A DNA stretch of 64,000 bases, from the NCBI GenBank assembly GCA_021234155.1, contig JAJEKV010000054.1:8516655-8580654 (forward strand). Reading direction: 5' to 3'. The stretch comes from Isoetes taiwanensis. Taxonomy: Eukaryota; Streptophyta; Lycopodiopsida; Isoetales; Isoetaceae. The position numbers and the translations under genes were made by a program. The notes under the pieces were generated by a model. It did not search any database, was not told the origin of the DNA, and saw only the letters and a program-made list of their open reading frames with translations. Of this stretch, positions 37,943 to 53,299 are shown one piece after another. Each line of letters begins with the position of its first letter. The first letter of the stretch is position 1.

Positions 37943-38777
37943 ATGCACCCAAACTAAAGGGGGTTTAAGGGGGATTTTAATTTAAATGTGTTAAATGCAA
38001 TGGTTTATGTTAATAATATTAATGGTAGTTGTGTTGATTGTTATATTAAAAAAAATTTTGGGCCCTTCGGGCCCTAAACAAAGCAAACATAGGCATGTGA
38101 ATTTTGCGGTACGTTTTTTTTCTTTCTAAGGTGCCAAAGATTCATATTAAGTCAAAACTCATATTAAGTCAAAACTCAATATTAAAGTCCACCTCTAGTA
38201 TGCAAAAAATGAAGTTTCATTCAAGGCCAACGCTTGGAAAATGATCTTAAATGTGAACCCAACAGACCCAATGGTAAGATACTAAAAACAAAGTAGCACA
38301 TGGATATAGACTAAGCATCCATCTTGGACATTATTGCAGACCAGTGTGAAGATACAAGATTAACATTCAGAATTCAAATGAGGTCCAAAGATCTGTGTTG
38401 ATATATGACAGCCCAGTTGAAAGAAAAAAGGATATTTAGGCAAATGCAGTCACAATAGCCATTTTAGAACAGAGCAAAGACATCTATGAAGTAAAAACTT
38501 TACCACAAACAGGCATCTATGAAGTAAAAACTTTACCACAAACAGGCTTGCAGTATCTTCAATCTACTTCACAAGTCTTGGGGCATCCAGGAGGGCATCT
38601 CTGTGTTATAGCAGGCTTTGAAGTATGCATCTGCACAGCTTGCAGACCATGCATATGCACCAGAAATGGCTGCCATAGCCACCAGCAAGGCCAGCAACAG
38701 AGACACCATAGACATAAACATCAAACCAAAGAGACAAGAAGCATGAAATCCAAGACCATCATGGCTCCAGAAATGGG

Positions 38778-39460
38778 TTTCACCAAGTGCTCCAGAATGT
38801 TTGCATAGTCTTGAGCAGTGTACACTCCAAGCCTTTGAGCAACTAAGGAGAAATTAGCCAAAAGGTTCTCATTCTGCCCATCAAACATCAAATGCACAGG
38901 CATGGAAATCTTTTTCTGCATCATGTTCTCCAATGCAAGCATGGCGCCATTGGGTTTCCATCCTCCATAAAGAGGGAGGCTCTGACGGACCATCTTCAAC
39001 AGGAAGCCCCTCTACGACCAAAACCTGAGCGAAGCATTGGATATCATAAAACCAAGATACTGCGAATATCGATCCTTTGGTTGCTCCTTCTTTATGGCTT
39101 CAAATGCCTGTCTAATCGCACAAAGCGGACCTGGTAGAATTTGCAATATCAGATACACAAAGTGTGTAATGTACTCCACCGCAGTCGCCTTCCATGCAGC
39201 GGTTTTCGAGGATTTTAGAATGGCTACACCCAGTGAGCACTGTATGAACATAGTAAGAAGCATTATGATTGGGATCCCTCATCCCAAAGAAATGCATCTT
39301 TGGTGGGGAACCTCGAGCAGTTGCTTGGATATTCCTAAAGACCAAAAAGCTTCTCTACAATCTTAGTATATGCATTTTCATGGCTTTTCATCGGTGCAAC
39401 AAGGCCCACGGATGGTGGCTAGCTTAGGATCACCAAGCTCCATGGGATATGGCGTGGCTC
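38778..39460 (-). pseudogene. Stearoyl-ACP (acyl-ACP) desaturase pseudogene
   Basis: On the minus strand, two collinear pieces match the C-terminal half of plastid acyl-ACP desaturases. The first (about 39445-39335) reads MELGDPKLATIRG...DEK then, after a frameshift, HENAYTKIVEKLF. The second (38948-38778) reads [20 protein letters not shown], then [20 protein letters not shown]. In the working enzyme the E-x2-H of 'DEKRHE' binds the di-iron centre. Here bases are lost at that point. About 390 bp of unrelated sequence (an old intron or an insertion) splits the pieces. The N-terminal half is missing. Confidence 0.8.
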
Positions 39461-41829
39461 GCCCCTAAAAAGGAGGTATAGATGAATCCCAAGTAAGGGT
39501 TGTTCTCTGTTTTCTTATTTGTTGCATTTGAATCGGATCTTGAAGCCAATCTGCCAAATCCGATCCCCTTTTTTGATCCTTACCTTGGCCTCTGTATAAG
39601 CCCATTTCATTACCCGCAAGCTGCCGCTTGGCGTATACCAAATCGTCTGATGTCATCCTTGAAGGTTCCATATGCCACGAACTCAATTAGCTTAAATTCT
39701 TCTCTAGTTTGTCTAACACAGCTCTTCCTCCGCATGGAAGTAGGAAAAAGCTTCGACCTAGCAACCCTAAAAAAATAATCCACACAACCCTAAAAAAAAA
39801 CCATGAAACCCACCACAAAAAAAGCCACCACAGGATTTGCCCCCTTTTCTAAAATCAACGGCTAACAAAAGGGTGCACTCTAGAAATACTATTTAGTATA
39901 CGTGGATGAATACGGCCACCAAATCATATGAAAACCTTAGAGAAAACAGTACAAAAACACAAAAAAAAACCCCTGTTATAATGCTACATATTCGAATGTG
40001 CTCGAGTTTTGTGGTAGTGGAGGAGTGGGCGTTGGAGATGATGGAGCAGAGAACATGGAGACAACCATGGCGGTGGAGTTCAAAATGGAAGTTGGGTCTT
40101 GATTTTTGTTGGAGCTTTAATCTGGTGATGCCATGTGGCATCGTTTCCAAGGCAGAATGGAAGTTGGGGTTTTGTATTCCGCAGACATCAATTTTGATTG
40201 GTTTTTACAGGTTCCAACTCCCCTGTTTTTCCTTTTCTGCATAGCTCCAACAAACTTGGCAAGGTAAGCAGTAGATGCATCAGAAGCCTCCAGATGCACA
40301 AAGCTTCTTAAGCTTCCGATCTTAAGCTTCAAATCTGGCCTTAAGGTTCAAAGATCCGGCCTTAAGCTTCATATCCGGCAGATCCTTAAGCAACAAAGGC
40401 CTTAAGTGTAAGATCCGACAGATCCCTTTAGGGCATCTTTCTTATTTTTCTTCCTTTGCTGCAAAAATTTGACTGGATTCATCTAGGAACTTCCCTGGGC
40501 AAAAGTTCCAACTGCATGATTTATTTTGAAGCAGGATTGACCTTGTGAAGCAGAAAATATAATTTTTGAAGCAGAAAATGCAATTTTTCAAGAAGAAAAT
40601 GCGAATCGACCTCCTTGGCCCTTGTAAATAGTTCATCTTCCAAGAATCGAGCCCGCCGAAGAGAGAAAATGAATGATTTGCTTAGAAAAGAGGAACAGAG
40701 GACGAATAACAAAGAGGAAAAAAGGATCTTGCAGCTGCCCCACTGCGGAAACTCGATCCCTTAATTGCTGAATCAAGCTACAAACTGTAGCAAACCGAAT
40801 CCCTGAACTGCAATTGACTCTATGAACTGCCTAATCGACCCAACTTCCATTTTGTTGGGGAATGCTATAGGGTCGCCCCTTTTCAGTTTGGAAGAGACCC
40901 CCTCCCTGCTGCCGCCGGTCGGGGGCCTCCCCTTCTAAGCTGGAAAGGGGCTCCCCTACGGCATTCTCCAATACATCTGCCCGTTTTGTATGGATCGCAG
41001 GTGTTAAATTCTGAGGCCGCTTGCATTGACGCTTTTCTAAACAATCCCTGATTAGCCCCTTCTGGTTTTCCTTCAATTTCTCTTCTAATCTGCCATAGAT
41101 AAAAAGCTAGGGGCTGATTTCCATCGTATGCGGGCTGAAGCAAGCCTTGCTTGCTGTGAATTGGCTGATGCTGGTCGGCCGTGGCATCAGGCAAACATGG
41201 TTTTTTGATTTAATCATAAAAGTTTAGTTTTTTATAATCATATTATTTCCATTGAGTTTAATGGTTAAATCAATTGTGTTTGGTGGTCTAGACTCATGTT
41301 GTTGCATTTTCAAACCAATTTGTTTTAGCTTATTCTCTCCCCTTAACTGCGGGCCCGAGGAGGTTGTGGTTAAGGCCAACCCCTCCTCTCGTGGGCTATG
41401 TAAAATAACCCACTCGTATCTGCATAACCCACTCAAGGGAGGCGTTATCCTCCTCTTCTCATTTATGTTTTCGATATTAACGTATCATGGATTGGTGCCC
41501 ACTCGAGTTTTCATTGCTCCATGGTAGAGATGGCTTTAGCTTGCTCTTTTTCTTTTATCATATATGGCGTCTAGAGCAGATCACCGCTAAGCCACCGAAT
41601 TGGCTGTAGGTCTTGGGTTCTCTTTTTTAGCCTCTCATCTATTTTTGCACTAATGGGGTTTATCAACCCACGATGGTGGCATCCCCCTTTTAGGGGTGCT
41701 CACCTTTTAAGATGGGCTATATATGTTCGATTGAGTTCTTTTCAAGTTTTTTAAGATGCCATTTTTTGTTCATTAGACTTAAATGTTATCCATCATCCCT
41801 TTGTTTCTTAGTTCCAACTAATTTGTGGG
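39461..41829. other. Intergenic with decayed short repeats
   Basis: No supported gene. Contains CTTAAGCTTC/GATCCGGCC-type degenerate repeats (40290-40430) and GAAGCAGAAAAT.CAATTTTT repeats (40535-40600). The rest is unassigned. Confidence 0.4.
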
Positions 41830-43050
41830 GTGCCTCTCGTTTGATTGGAGGCGTCTATGATTTTGAAATATGAAATACGATTTCGTCTAAATTTTGAGGG
41901 TACATCGAACCTCTATACGACTTTGCCTTATGAAATACGAGAGCTCGAACCTCTACCAAAATAATTCAATGTCCTAACTAAGACTACTTTAACCAATATA
42001 CCCAATGAGCTAATGCGATTATTTTTTATCTTGAATCTAAGTTTTTTTTTTATAACAACTTATTCGATTGTTTTAGGGATATATGGTCTATGGTTTCAGG
42101 GATTGTTATTTTTACAACATCCATAACAAATTCCCCTGGAACCCCCTGTTATTTTGCTACATACTCTATACGAAGTGCACCCTGGACTACCACAATCGTC
42201 GGATTCGTCGATCCTACAAACCAGATCGTATGCTGGGGCCCCTGGGCACCTCTCGTTTTGCTTATAGTCATTTATGATTGGAGGCACCTATGATTTTGAA
42301 ATATGAAATACGATTTCGCCGAAGGTTTTGAGGGAATATCAAACCTCAATACGACTTTGCCTAAGATTTTAGAATATGAAATACGGGAGCTCAAACCTCT
42401 ACTAAAATAATTCAATGTCCTAACTAAGACTACTTTAACCAATATACCCAGTGAGCTAATGCGATTATTTTTTATCTTGAATGTATGTTTTTTTAATAAC
42501 AACTTATTCGATTGTTTTAGGGATATATGGTCTATGGTTTCAGGAATTGTTATTTCTACATCCATAACAAATCCCCCTGGAACCCCATGTTATTTTGCTA
42601 CATATTCTAAACGAGGTACACCCTGGACTACCACAATCGTCGGATTCGTCGATCCTATGAACCAGATCGTATGTTAGGGCCCCTGGGCACCTCTCGTTTC
42701 GCTTATAGTCATTTATGATTGGAGGCGCCTATGATTTTGAAATATGAAATACGTTTTCGCCTAAGGTTTTGAGGGAATATCGAACCTCTATACGACTTTG
42801 CCTAAGATTTTAGAATATGAAATATGAGAGCTCGAACCTCTACTAAAATAATTCAATATCCTAATTAAGACTACTTTAATCAATATATCCAGTGAGCTAA
42901 TGCAATTATTTTTTATCTTGAATCTATGTTTTTTGTTATAACAACTTATTCGATTGTTTTAGGGATATATGGTTTATGGTTTCAGGAATTGTTATTTTTA
43001 CATCCATAACAAATCCCCCTGGAACCCCCAATTATTTTGCTATATATTGC
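41830..43050. repeat. Tandem repeat, ~440-bp unit, 2.75 copies
   Basis: Anchors GATTGGAGGC at 41843, 42276 and 42717, followed by TATGATTTTGAAATATGAAA, then TACGACTTTGCC, TTCAATGTCCTAACTAAGAC and GGGATATATGGT. Units differ by point changes and small indels. The last is truncated before the next anchor. No coding content. Confidence 0.9.
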
Positions 43051-44764
43051 CATCATCCTCATCCAATCCAGATTAGTTCCAACTTCCATTTTGTTTTGGG
43101 TTCCTCAGAGTTTGAGGGGGTGACATAGAATCATTATCCATTGGTTTTAGGGGGGTGATATAGGATCATTATCCATTGGTTTTATTGCCGTTGAAATTGT
43201 TATTTCTAACACACAATTCAGGAATTAGAAATATCGAACTTTTAACCAATGATTTTGCTATAGAACTAGTGTTATTGGGGGGACACGTTATTTTTTAGCC
43301 CTACAAATATCCTTATCATCCTTATGTATATATATTTAATTATCGCACAAAGATCTTTTTAGACCCATGTGAATTTCCATTGGAACATGCATTTTTCATG
43401 GTTCGGGGTGGTAACATTTGCAAAGTTTATCTCGTCTTCCTCCACCATTTGGTTGCGGTTCTTTTGCTTAGATTCCCTCCTTAGTCTCTCAATGGTTTTA
43501 TTTGCATATTTTTTAAGGTTTCCTAGTTATGAGATACATTTCTTTGGTTTGTCTGAGGTTTTAGACATGGTTAGTAGGGGACCTTGCATAGCTAGCCAAC
43601 AGGTGGTGGAGACGATGGGGCCCTTTGGGGGCTATAGTTGATTCAGTTTCTTTGACGTCTTGCACTTCATTGGGTTTTTTTTTTTGCGGCCAAAGTGCTA
43701 CTCAACGTGCTCGTTTTATTGGGTGGAGTGCTTATCGCCTTTTTAATGTTTATTTCTCGATTTTTTCATAGCATATGCAAGTATTGATACATACTCCATG
43801 GATGTTCTAGAAGGTTTTTGTTTTATGGGAGTGAATTATGTGATGCAATCTTAGACGTTCTTTGATTGTTCACCATACATACTGTTGTTGTCTTTGGGAT
43901 CTCAAAGGTATCGTTATGATGAGTGTTATTCCTAACTTGGCATTTGAGCTTCTTCTCCTCTCTAATTTTTAATGCTCGACCACTGTTCTGGCATGACCAC
44001 GTCTGCAACTCTGCCTTCCTTAGATCTTGACCTCGATCCACACTCAACTTTGACTTATCCTTGTTTTCCTTTTTCGCCCCTGTCATTTTTCATCTGGCTG
44101 GAGCTGTGTCAGGATGGTTGTGTGGGGATGGTTGTGCAGAATCTCTCGCATTCGACAGTAGATGGACTTCGAGTTTAACTTCACTCTGATACCTCAGGTC
44201 AAAATCTAGTCTCTCAATTTTTGTTGACCTCGACTTCCTTCTTGGGTTTCTTTTGATTCGCATCCAATTTATTCTCGCCCTGATTATTCATTTTTTATGG
44301 TTATTTTTCTCGTTTATAGGATCTCTCCCTCCCTCCCCCCCCCCCCTCCTTGTGACCTGATTTGGCCTCTCCCTGGTTCCTCCATTTATAAAGTGTAACT
44401 TATGTTTACTTACTAACATGTTTTTAATGGCTTAAGACCATTGCTTTGTTTTTTGTAGCCCACTACATAACATCTTTTACATGAACCTAGTTTCAACGCA
44501 ATCCATTTTGTTTCGCACACTAATATAGCATATTTTATAAGAACCTTGTTTAAAGCAATCTGTTATGTTAACCACAAACATAATGTTTCTCCTAAGTAGG
44601 GTTTTTAGGATTCAACACATGCTACAGTTTGATGCTCCAATTTTGGAAACTTTTGTAGTTGTTTTTCTTGTAAGTTGTTACCTATGTTTCTATAATTTCC
44701 TAAAAAGTGTTTATCACGTGATTATAGATTGTATTTTAGATAATCTCATATTGGGCACGTAAGC
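43051..44764. other. Intergenic, no gene seen
   Basis: One 39-bp tandem duplication (ATCATTATCCATTGGTTTTA, about 43128-43185) and a C-run at 44334-44347. No supported gene. Confidence 0.4.
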
Positions 44765-46890
44765 AAAACCTTCCAGTTGTATACCTTAAGCTTGATTTTG
44801 CAAAGGCTTATGACAGTGTTAGCTGGGAGTTCGTGCGCCAATGTATGCTAAGACTGGAATTTGGGGAACAATTCACATCAGATATTATGAAGCTGCATAT
44901 CTCTGCTCGGGCGACTGTTATGTTTCGTGGTGAGCCGTCAGATGCCTTTTCACTCGATCGTGATATTCGTCATGCCCTTTAGCACCACTTCTTTTCACAA
45001 TTGTCGCAGAGGCTTTGTCGGAGTTATTCACTGTTGCAACCACAGGGGGACTTCTTTATGGTCTTGCATGGAGGATGGCACACAAGATGTTTGCAATCAA
45101 TATGCAGATGACACGTTCCTCTTCCTACTCGTTAATGCTGAGAATCTTACAGCTGCCAAATTGCTCTTAGACACTTTTTCACTGGCTTCGGTGTCCTTGT
45201 CGGATGGCAGAAGTATACAGCTTTATGGACATTGGATACTCTTACTGCGGCGTGTGTTCATGATTATCCATGGAAATTACGTGCGCATGGATAGGCCATC
45301 AAATTGTTGGGGATTCCAGTTGGCATCCATATTACTATGGGAGCTGCATGGGAGGAGACCATTAAGGGTTTGGAGAAGCACTTGTTCTGGTGGTCCACTG
45401 CAAAGTTGTCTCTTGCGGGTTGCATTACAATGGCCAATTCGGTCCTCAGTAGCACCCATGTTTATATGGCATCCTTACTGCTAGCCCCACAGATCAGAGT
45501 AGGTGAACTCATTGCAATAGTTCGGAACTTTATATGAGGGGTACTGAGGAAGGTGTTGTGATTAAGGTGGCTTGGTCGAAGTGCATCCTTCCAAAAAATG
45601 GGCAGGTGGTCTGGGTATGATGGACTTCTTACTGCAGAGCAAAGTCCTTATTTCAAAGTTCATTTGGAGACCCTTGAATGGTGAAGATGACTCTCCTGGT
45701 TTACACCTTCTTAAATAAGCTCTTGGTCACTGTATCCCTCAGGGCAAAAAGGCTGTCAAACCACTCCTACCTTGGGCATTATTTCAGGCTCTGCAGCCTT
45801 TTCCAACCTTCACCATTTTTGCATGGCTTGTTGACAGCATAGGAGGCAATTAAACATCCTTTCTGGCCATGCCCCTCCATCCACACCCTATTGGAGACTC
45901 CATGGTGATGGGCACCACTGCCTCAAGACCCCTCAGCCTCAAGACCCCTCAGCACCGCCACTGGCAGCATTAGTTCATTCCCTTACACAGAGACGATGGG
46001 TTCTTGCAGGCATTGTCTCTATTCAAGCATGGTATGAAGCGGGTCGCCTACTATCTTGGCCTGAATTTCAGGCAAAGTTTCAGCTCTCTCTTTGGAATGT
46101 GTCTCTATGGGAGAAGGTTGCAGAAAATTTACCTCTTATAGTGTAAGTTGGTGTTGCTAAAAGGGTGCCATGGGATTGTCATGAAAATATTTACAAAGGC
46201 AAGCTCTTTGTCAGATCATTATATGCCTTCTTTTACCACCAAAGCCCCTCCAGTTCCTAGAGCGGTGGCACCTACAGGTTCCACAGCCCACTTTGTGTCG
46301 TACATGGCGGTGTCTTTGGGATAGGTTGCTCCACTCTAAAGTCTCTGTACTATTGGTGGTAGGTTATCCACAGGTGCTTGCGTGTTAATGCCTTCTGACA
46401 TCGCTATGATCCTCGCATATCTGCATATGCCCGCTCTGCCTTTCAGATGTTGAGACTCTTGAGCACTGTCTCTTTGATTGTCCGGAGGTTCAACCAGCGT
46501 GGTCCTGGCTACAAGGTTTGTTTAACAGTACATTGAACTGCCGATGCATCCTCTTGATATCCTATCCCAATGCATGGCCCTCAGCTAAACAGAGGGCATA
46601 CCATCTTGGTTCTGGTTGGCTCCTGTGGTCGATATGGGAGCGTCGCAGACAACACATCTGCACGTGGTGTTATTACGGTGGCCCAGAAAAAGATACTGAC
46701 AGCCTACGAGTGTTCCTGCCTTGACTCAGAAATGATGGAACGCACCTTGATTCAGTATCTTCGAATTGATTCTTATCGTTAGTCTCCTATTCTGGAGTAA
46801 GTACATTGTGCTTCAGGCTCGTGCTCTTGTGGCATCTTTTTGTGCTTATACAGTTAGATGAGTTTTGTATTTTTTATCTGAGTAATAAAC
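44765..46890 (+). mobile_element. L1-like LINE, reverse transcriptase relic
   Basis: Plus-strand frames read LKLDFAKAYDSVSWEFV (44785 onward, RT motif A), NQYADDTFLFL (catalytic YADD at 45101-45112), then AIKLLGIPVGIHIT...WEETIKGLEKHLFWW (about 45294-45400), a zinc-knuckle region CPLCLSDVETLEHCLFDCPE (about 46432-46490) and WLLWSIWERRR (about 46618). The frame is broken many times and the 5' half (endonuclease) is absent. It is in the same clade as the fragment at 23.04-23.79 kb. Confidence 0.85.
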
Positions 46891-49500
46891 TTTTTGGCTT
46901 TCACCCATGCCTCCGCTCCGCTCCGGAGAGCTAGCATTCTATTTCAGTAGGCCAAACGGTAAGAAGGTAGTAAAAAAAAAAAAAAACTCATATTGCGCAG
47001 GTTGTTTCCTTTTTTTTTTCTACCATAGTTCCTTTGTGTACCATTCACCCCAGTTTTCCACTCATCTTCAGGTTTATCTTTTTAGATTTATTGTGATGAT
47101 TTGTTCAAATGTTTTGTTCTGGTCAATTATTTTACAAGTGCCAACTCCCTTATTGGTGTATCCCGCATTTTAGTTTGAGACAGTTGTGCATTGTGATATT
47201 TGATTTCTCATCTTACGAACTGATAGATTACGGCTTCTGGATTTGTCACACAATTTATCTTAGCCAATTCATTTTTCTAGAAAACTATCTTCATTAGAAT
47301 CGTGCATTTCCATTTGGGTTTGGTTTTTTAAGGTCAACTTCTACGCATCATTATAGATTTTTATTAGCATTCTCTTTGATCATTCTAATTTTACGCTTTC
47401 ATTGTGAGGGCATGTTACTAGCTTTATAATTTTTGAGGCACCCTTATTATATCATTAGCAAGAACATTACTATGAAGTGGAGGTCTTGCATTCTTCCTTG
47501 GTTTAGTGAGATTTTGCTAGCATATTTGGGTGGCTTAGAGAAAAAAATAAATTTTGATGGCATATTGTGTGTCTATACATTCGGCATTGGTAGCTATTGT
47601 CGTCTTTGAGGAAATTCAAGTTAGCTTTGTTTATCTATGACTTACAAGTTGTTGTTGTTATTGCGGCTCGATGTTGTCCCTGCTTCCCTTGTTCTTCTCT
47701 AAAATGCATGCAGTTTTTGTTGTCCTGATTTGGGGGATTCTTCTTATCATATTGTTCTTATAGGTTACAACTGGTTATTGTGGTTATTGTGATTCACATG
47801 ATTCTTGATTCTCCATGGTTCTATGTTTTTGGATATTGTTTTCGTTGACATGCCATCATTTGTTTTATGTTCATCTCTTTTACTAGCATCTTTTCTCTAA
47901 TAAGTTTGGATTGTTTGCATGGACCTCATTGTGCATCTCCTTGTCACAACTTTTTACTCTCCATTCGTGGTGTCCATACGACCCCCACTTATGTTCGTCG
48001 ACCATTAACCTGACCTCAAACTCGATCTTGCTTATTCTAGATTGCGAACTTCTCCTAGTCTTCCTTATCATCCTGGCTCCAGTTTCCTTTTGTGATTCAC
48101 CACGTATATTGCTTCATAGGGTCCACATGATATGATACACATTTAGCTTGATGGGGAGGCACTATAGTTGTGGTAGCTAGTGGAGTTCTCGATGGTCTTT
48201 CTTGATATCATGGTTGCTGGCATTCCTTCTCTTCTCAGGCACAATACATTCCGCCTGATCTTCATTAGCAGTTGCTTGGCACTCGTCTTCTTCTCATGCA
48301 CGATACATTCAGGCCGATCTTCATCAATATCTACGGTTATCATGTCGTCTAAGTTGGTGAGGAGAGTAGAGTTCTCTTCTTTTTCGGCCAGTGTTTTGGT
48401 GTGCGTATATTGCGAGTACTCATCACGAGAATGCAAATCGATCCACAGCGTAGGATCGAGATTCTCGTGAGAGGACGAGCAATATATATTTGCTGTTTTC
48501 ATGTTTTTCCTCATTCGGCGTTCTTCACAATAGTATAGTAGCATTGGGCAAACCCTCCCGCCCTGCCCTTCTTTTTCCTCTTATTCCTGGATCAAAGACT
48601 CATTTGTCATCTATGTTAAGAAATTTTAATAATATCTCTCCTTTTTATAAAAGTTATTGTTATTTATATGCACCTGTCTTTGCAAGTTCTTTTCAAAAGT
48701 TACATATTTTCGTGTTGCATGCATGACCAGCCCCTCCGTGTTATAAAGGTTTATTGTCGCATGGCCAACCCCTTTGGAGGTTTTTCAAAGTTTTTTCTGT
48801 TATGTTGATATTTCTTCTTTTATATTTTGTGGTTTTTTGTTGTCATCGACATCGATTACAGGACACATACGATAGGAGTTCAAGTCATCCATATATTGTG
48901 CTTATTAACGAAACTTATGGGTGCTTGTGTTTATATTTCCAGGATTAGAAAAATCAAGGGACATATATATCTCTTCTTTGCTCAGTACCGATCATCTGCT
49001 TCCTCGCATGAGCGCCCCAGGCAATGCCTTTAGAACATTGGCGACTGTTTCTCATTACGGTTTTCCCCAAAAACCCGAAAGAGCATGGTTTTTTATCCCA
49101 ATGAGAAGTTGTCGCCACCTTTCTCAACTTTGCCTAGCCTTGTCATGATATTATTGTCATTTCTCTTTATATAGGGTAGTCCGATATTGTACCTATGGTC
49201 GTCTACCCCACTCATTTCACTTCACAAAATTATAAACCCAATGTATACTAATGCTGTGATGAATGTATGGTCTATCTATTGTCCGGTGTTTCGTTGTGCG
49301 TATATCGCGAGAGCTCATCATGAGAATATACTGTTTCGAAAGTCTTGTAGGCTATTGTCTCAAGGATTTTGCAAAGGTGCATTTTAAGCCTAACGTGATA
49401 GAAAAGTAGATTGAAATGGCAATTTGAAGAGAGTTAGTGGTGGCAATTTGAAGAGCATTAGTGGTTAACAAGAACCTCTCGCATAGGATGCATCACTTTG
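46891..49500. other. Intergenic, no gene seen
   Basis: T-rich DNA. A short imperfect direct repeat (CTTCTC...CA.GATACATTC.G.C.GATCTTCAT) sits at about 48225-48330. No frame with recognisable content. Confidence 0.4.
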
Positions 49501-49523
49501 TGAAATACTAGGGGAGGAAGCAG

Positions 49524-50145
49524 TTGTCTGCTTCTCTTGTATACACTGTCTGCCAGATGTTGCGGACTGGGAAGTTCGTATTGTCTAGCCAGTGGAGTCT
49601 AGAGGATGGGGATGAGGGCCTTGTGGACATTCATGAGGAGTACATGCCTGAGATGGAGGGAACATTTGAGCAGTCCAACTTCATACCTCTCGAGTGTACT
49701 GATTACACTATGGCCATAGGATGACGACATGTTTATTTTGCTTCTATTTCTTTGTTGTTTTTTGTTTTTTTCTTGTACGATACTAACATGGACTAAGTGT
49801 TGTTGTTGCAGGACTATGCCTATGCCAATGCCTCCTGACCTAATTGGAGAGAATGGTTAGCCAAAGATTCTAGAATCATTGAACCTTCCTGGCAGACCTC
49901 CTGAGCCTGCCCTACCTGCCCTGGCTCAGGCCCCTTCCATCTCTAACCTCATTTCTAATGGCCTTCCACACATGCTTATTGCATCTACAGAAGCGGAACG
50001 CTCTCATGTTGCTACCGAGCTTCTTACTAGCATCATCAATATTAACACTCTTGCAGAAACTTTTGCAGCTTTTGTGCGCTTGCTAAGGATGCAGCTAGGG
50101 TGTCTATCCCATGAGCTAGAGCAAACAATAGGTGGCATGGATTGA
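49524..50145 (+). CDS. Two unrecognised ORF pieces
   Basis: 49524-49724 encodes 66 residues with an acidic stretch (EDGDEGLVDIHEEYMPEMEG). 49879-50145 encodes a proline-rich start (RPPEPALPALAQAPSISN) and helical remainder. Base composition is more even than in the neighbourhood, so they may be parts of one old gene or transposon ORF. No family is recognised and no convincing splice pair links them. Confidence 0.2.
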
Positions 50146-51083
50146 ATGAGATGGCAGTCTCGACAAAGGAAAGGCAGACTCTCGAATCATATATGAACTT
50201 GGCACGGGCGCTGCTCTTGCGTGAATTGTAGCATTTGGATCGTCTGTAAAGAAGGCATACACAGGCACTCAACATTACAACAAGGTGATTATGTTTCTTG
50301 GAACTAAACATTGCAACTAATTGATTTTGTTGTTGTTCATAGGTGCATATGCATTTTGTGCATTCAACATAGGATTTGACATTGCACAAAGTAAAAAAGA
50401 AATGGAAACAACATGATAATTGGAAAATCATTGCACTTTCATATGTTTGATTGAGCATGTGCATGGGATTAGCTCCCAAGCATAATGTGGGGCCTTTCGA
50501 GACGCTGCATTATGTCAGGTAAAGCATTCTGGGACTACAAACTACGGTGGGGTTCAAATTCCCATGCTTCATGTCCTTTGGTTTGTGGATCATATCAAGA
50601 GCTGTCTAGTGTAACAGGCTGCTGTTGTAATAGGTGACTACATGTTCTGGATCATTTCAAGAGCTTCTGGAATGGTTTTGCACAAGATTAGTGGTATTAG
50701 TGCTGCAGTTTTTTAAACAGATTGCGGGAGTTTTTATCGGGGAGTCAATGATATCAACTACTTTAATTTCCATGCATAGACCCGCTCAACTTACAATCGC
50801 ACTTACATAGTAATCCGTGCCCTGACTTTGGTGTGATTTTGTGATGAAATATTAATCAACAAATTCTAGCTTCATGTTATCTTATTGTTTTATCTCCAGG
50901 ACCAGGAAAGATAGTGGAGAACGATGCATGAGTGCGTACTCTGTTGCCATCACATTCGTGAAACTTTTTATTTGATATCTGAACCTATGGCGATGTAAAA
51001 CTGGCTTAGATAAGCACTTGTTAATTGTCAGGTGCAAATAATACAGGTGTAACTTTGGGACAATGTAACAACATGCACATTCT

Positions 51084-53062
<1,979 letters not shown>

Positions 53063-53299
53063 TTAATCTAAAGCTTTTTCCATATATGAATAGTGTTTTA
53101 ATCTGGAGACGTGGTTAAGAATTTCTTGTCTTTTCCCCTCCATTTTGAAGGACCCGATCTTCCAGCATAGAGCCTTGTGCGTGTCGACCAATTCTATCAA
53201 AGCGAACTTCTTGCTACAGGCATAAAAATCGTCACTCCAAACTATGTAATCTGGATCAATGTCGTTAGGATGAGCAAGAGGCATTAAAAAACGTTTCAT
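53063..53299 (-). CDS. Unrecognised short ORF at duplication edge
   Basis: A 78-codon minus-strand frame with mixed, protein-like composition (DPDYIVWSDDFYACSKKF, ELVDTHKALCWKIGSFK). Its first codons overlap the start of the duplicated segment (53291), so it may be cut at a breakpoint. Family not recognised; it may be an exon or a transposon fragment. Confidence 0.25.
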   Translation of the reverse strand: MKRFLMPLAHPNDIDPDYIVWSDDFYACSKKFALIELVDTHKALCWKIGSFKMEGKRQEILNHVSRLKHYSYMEKALD

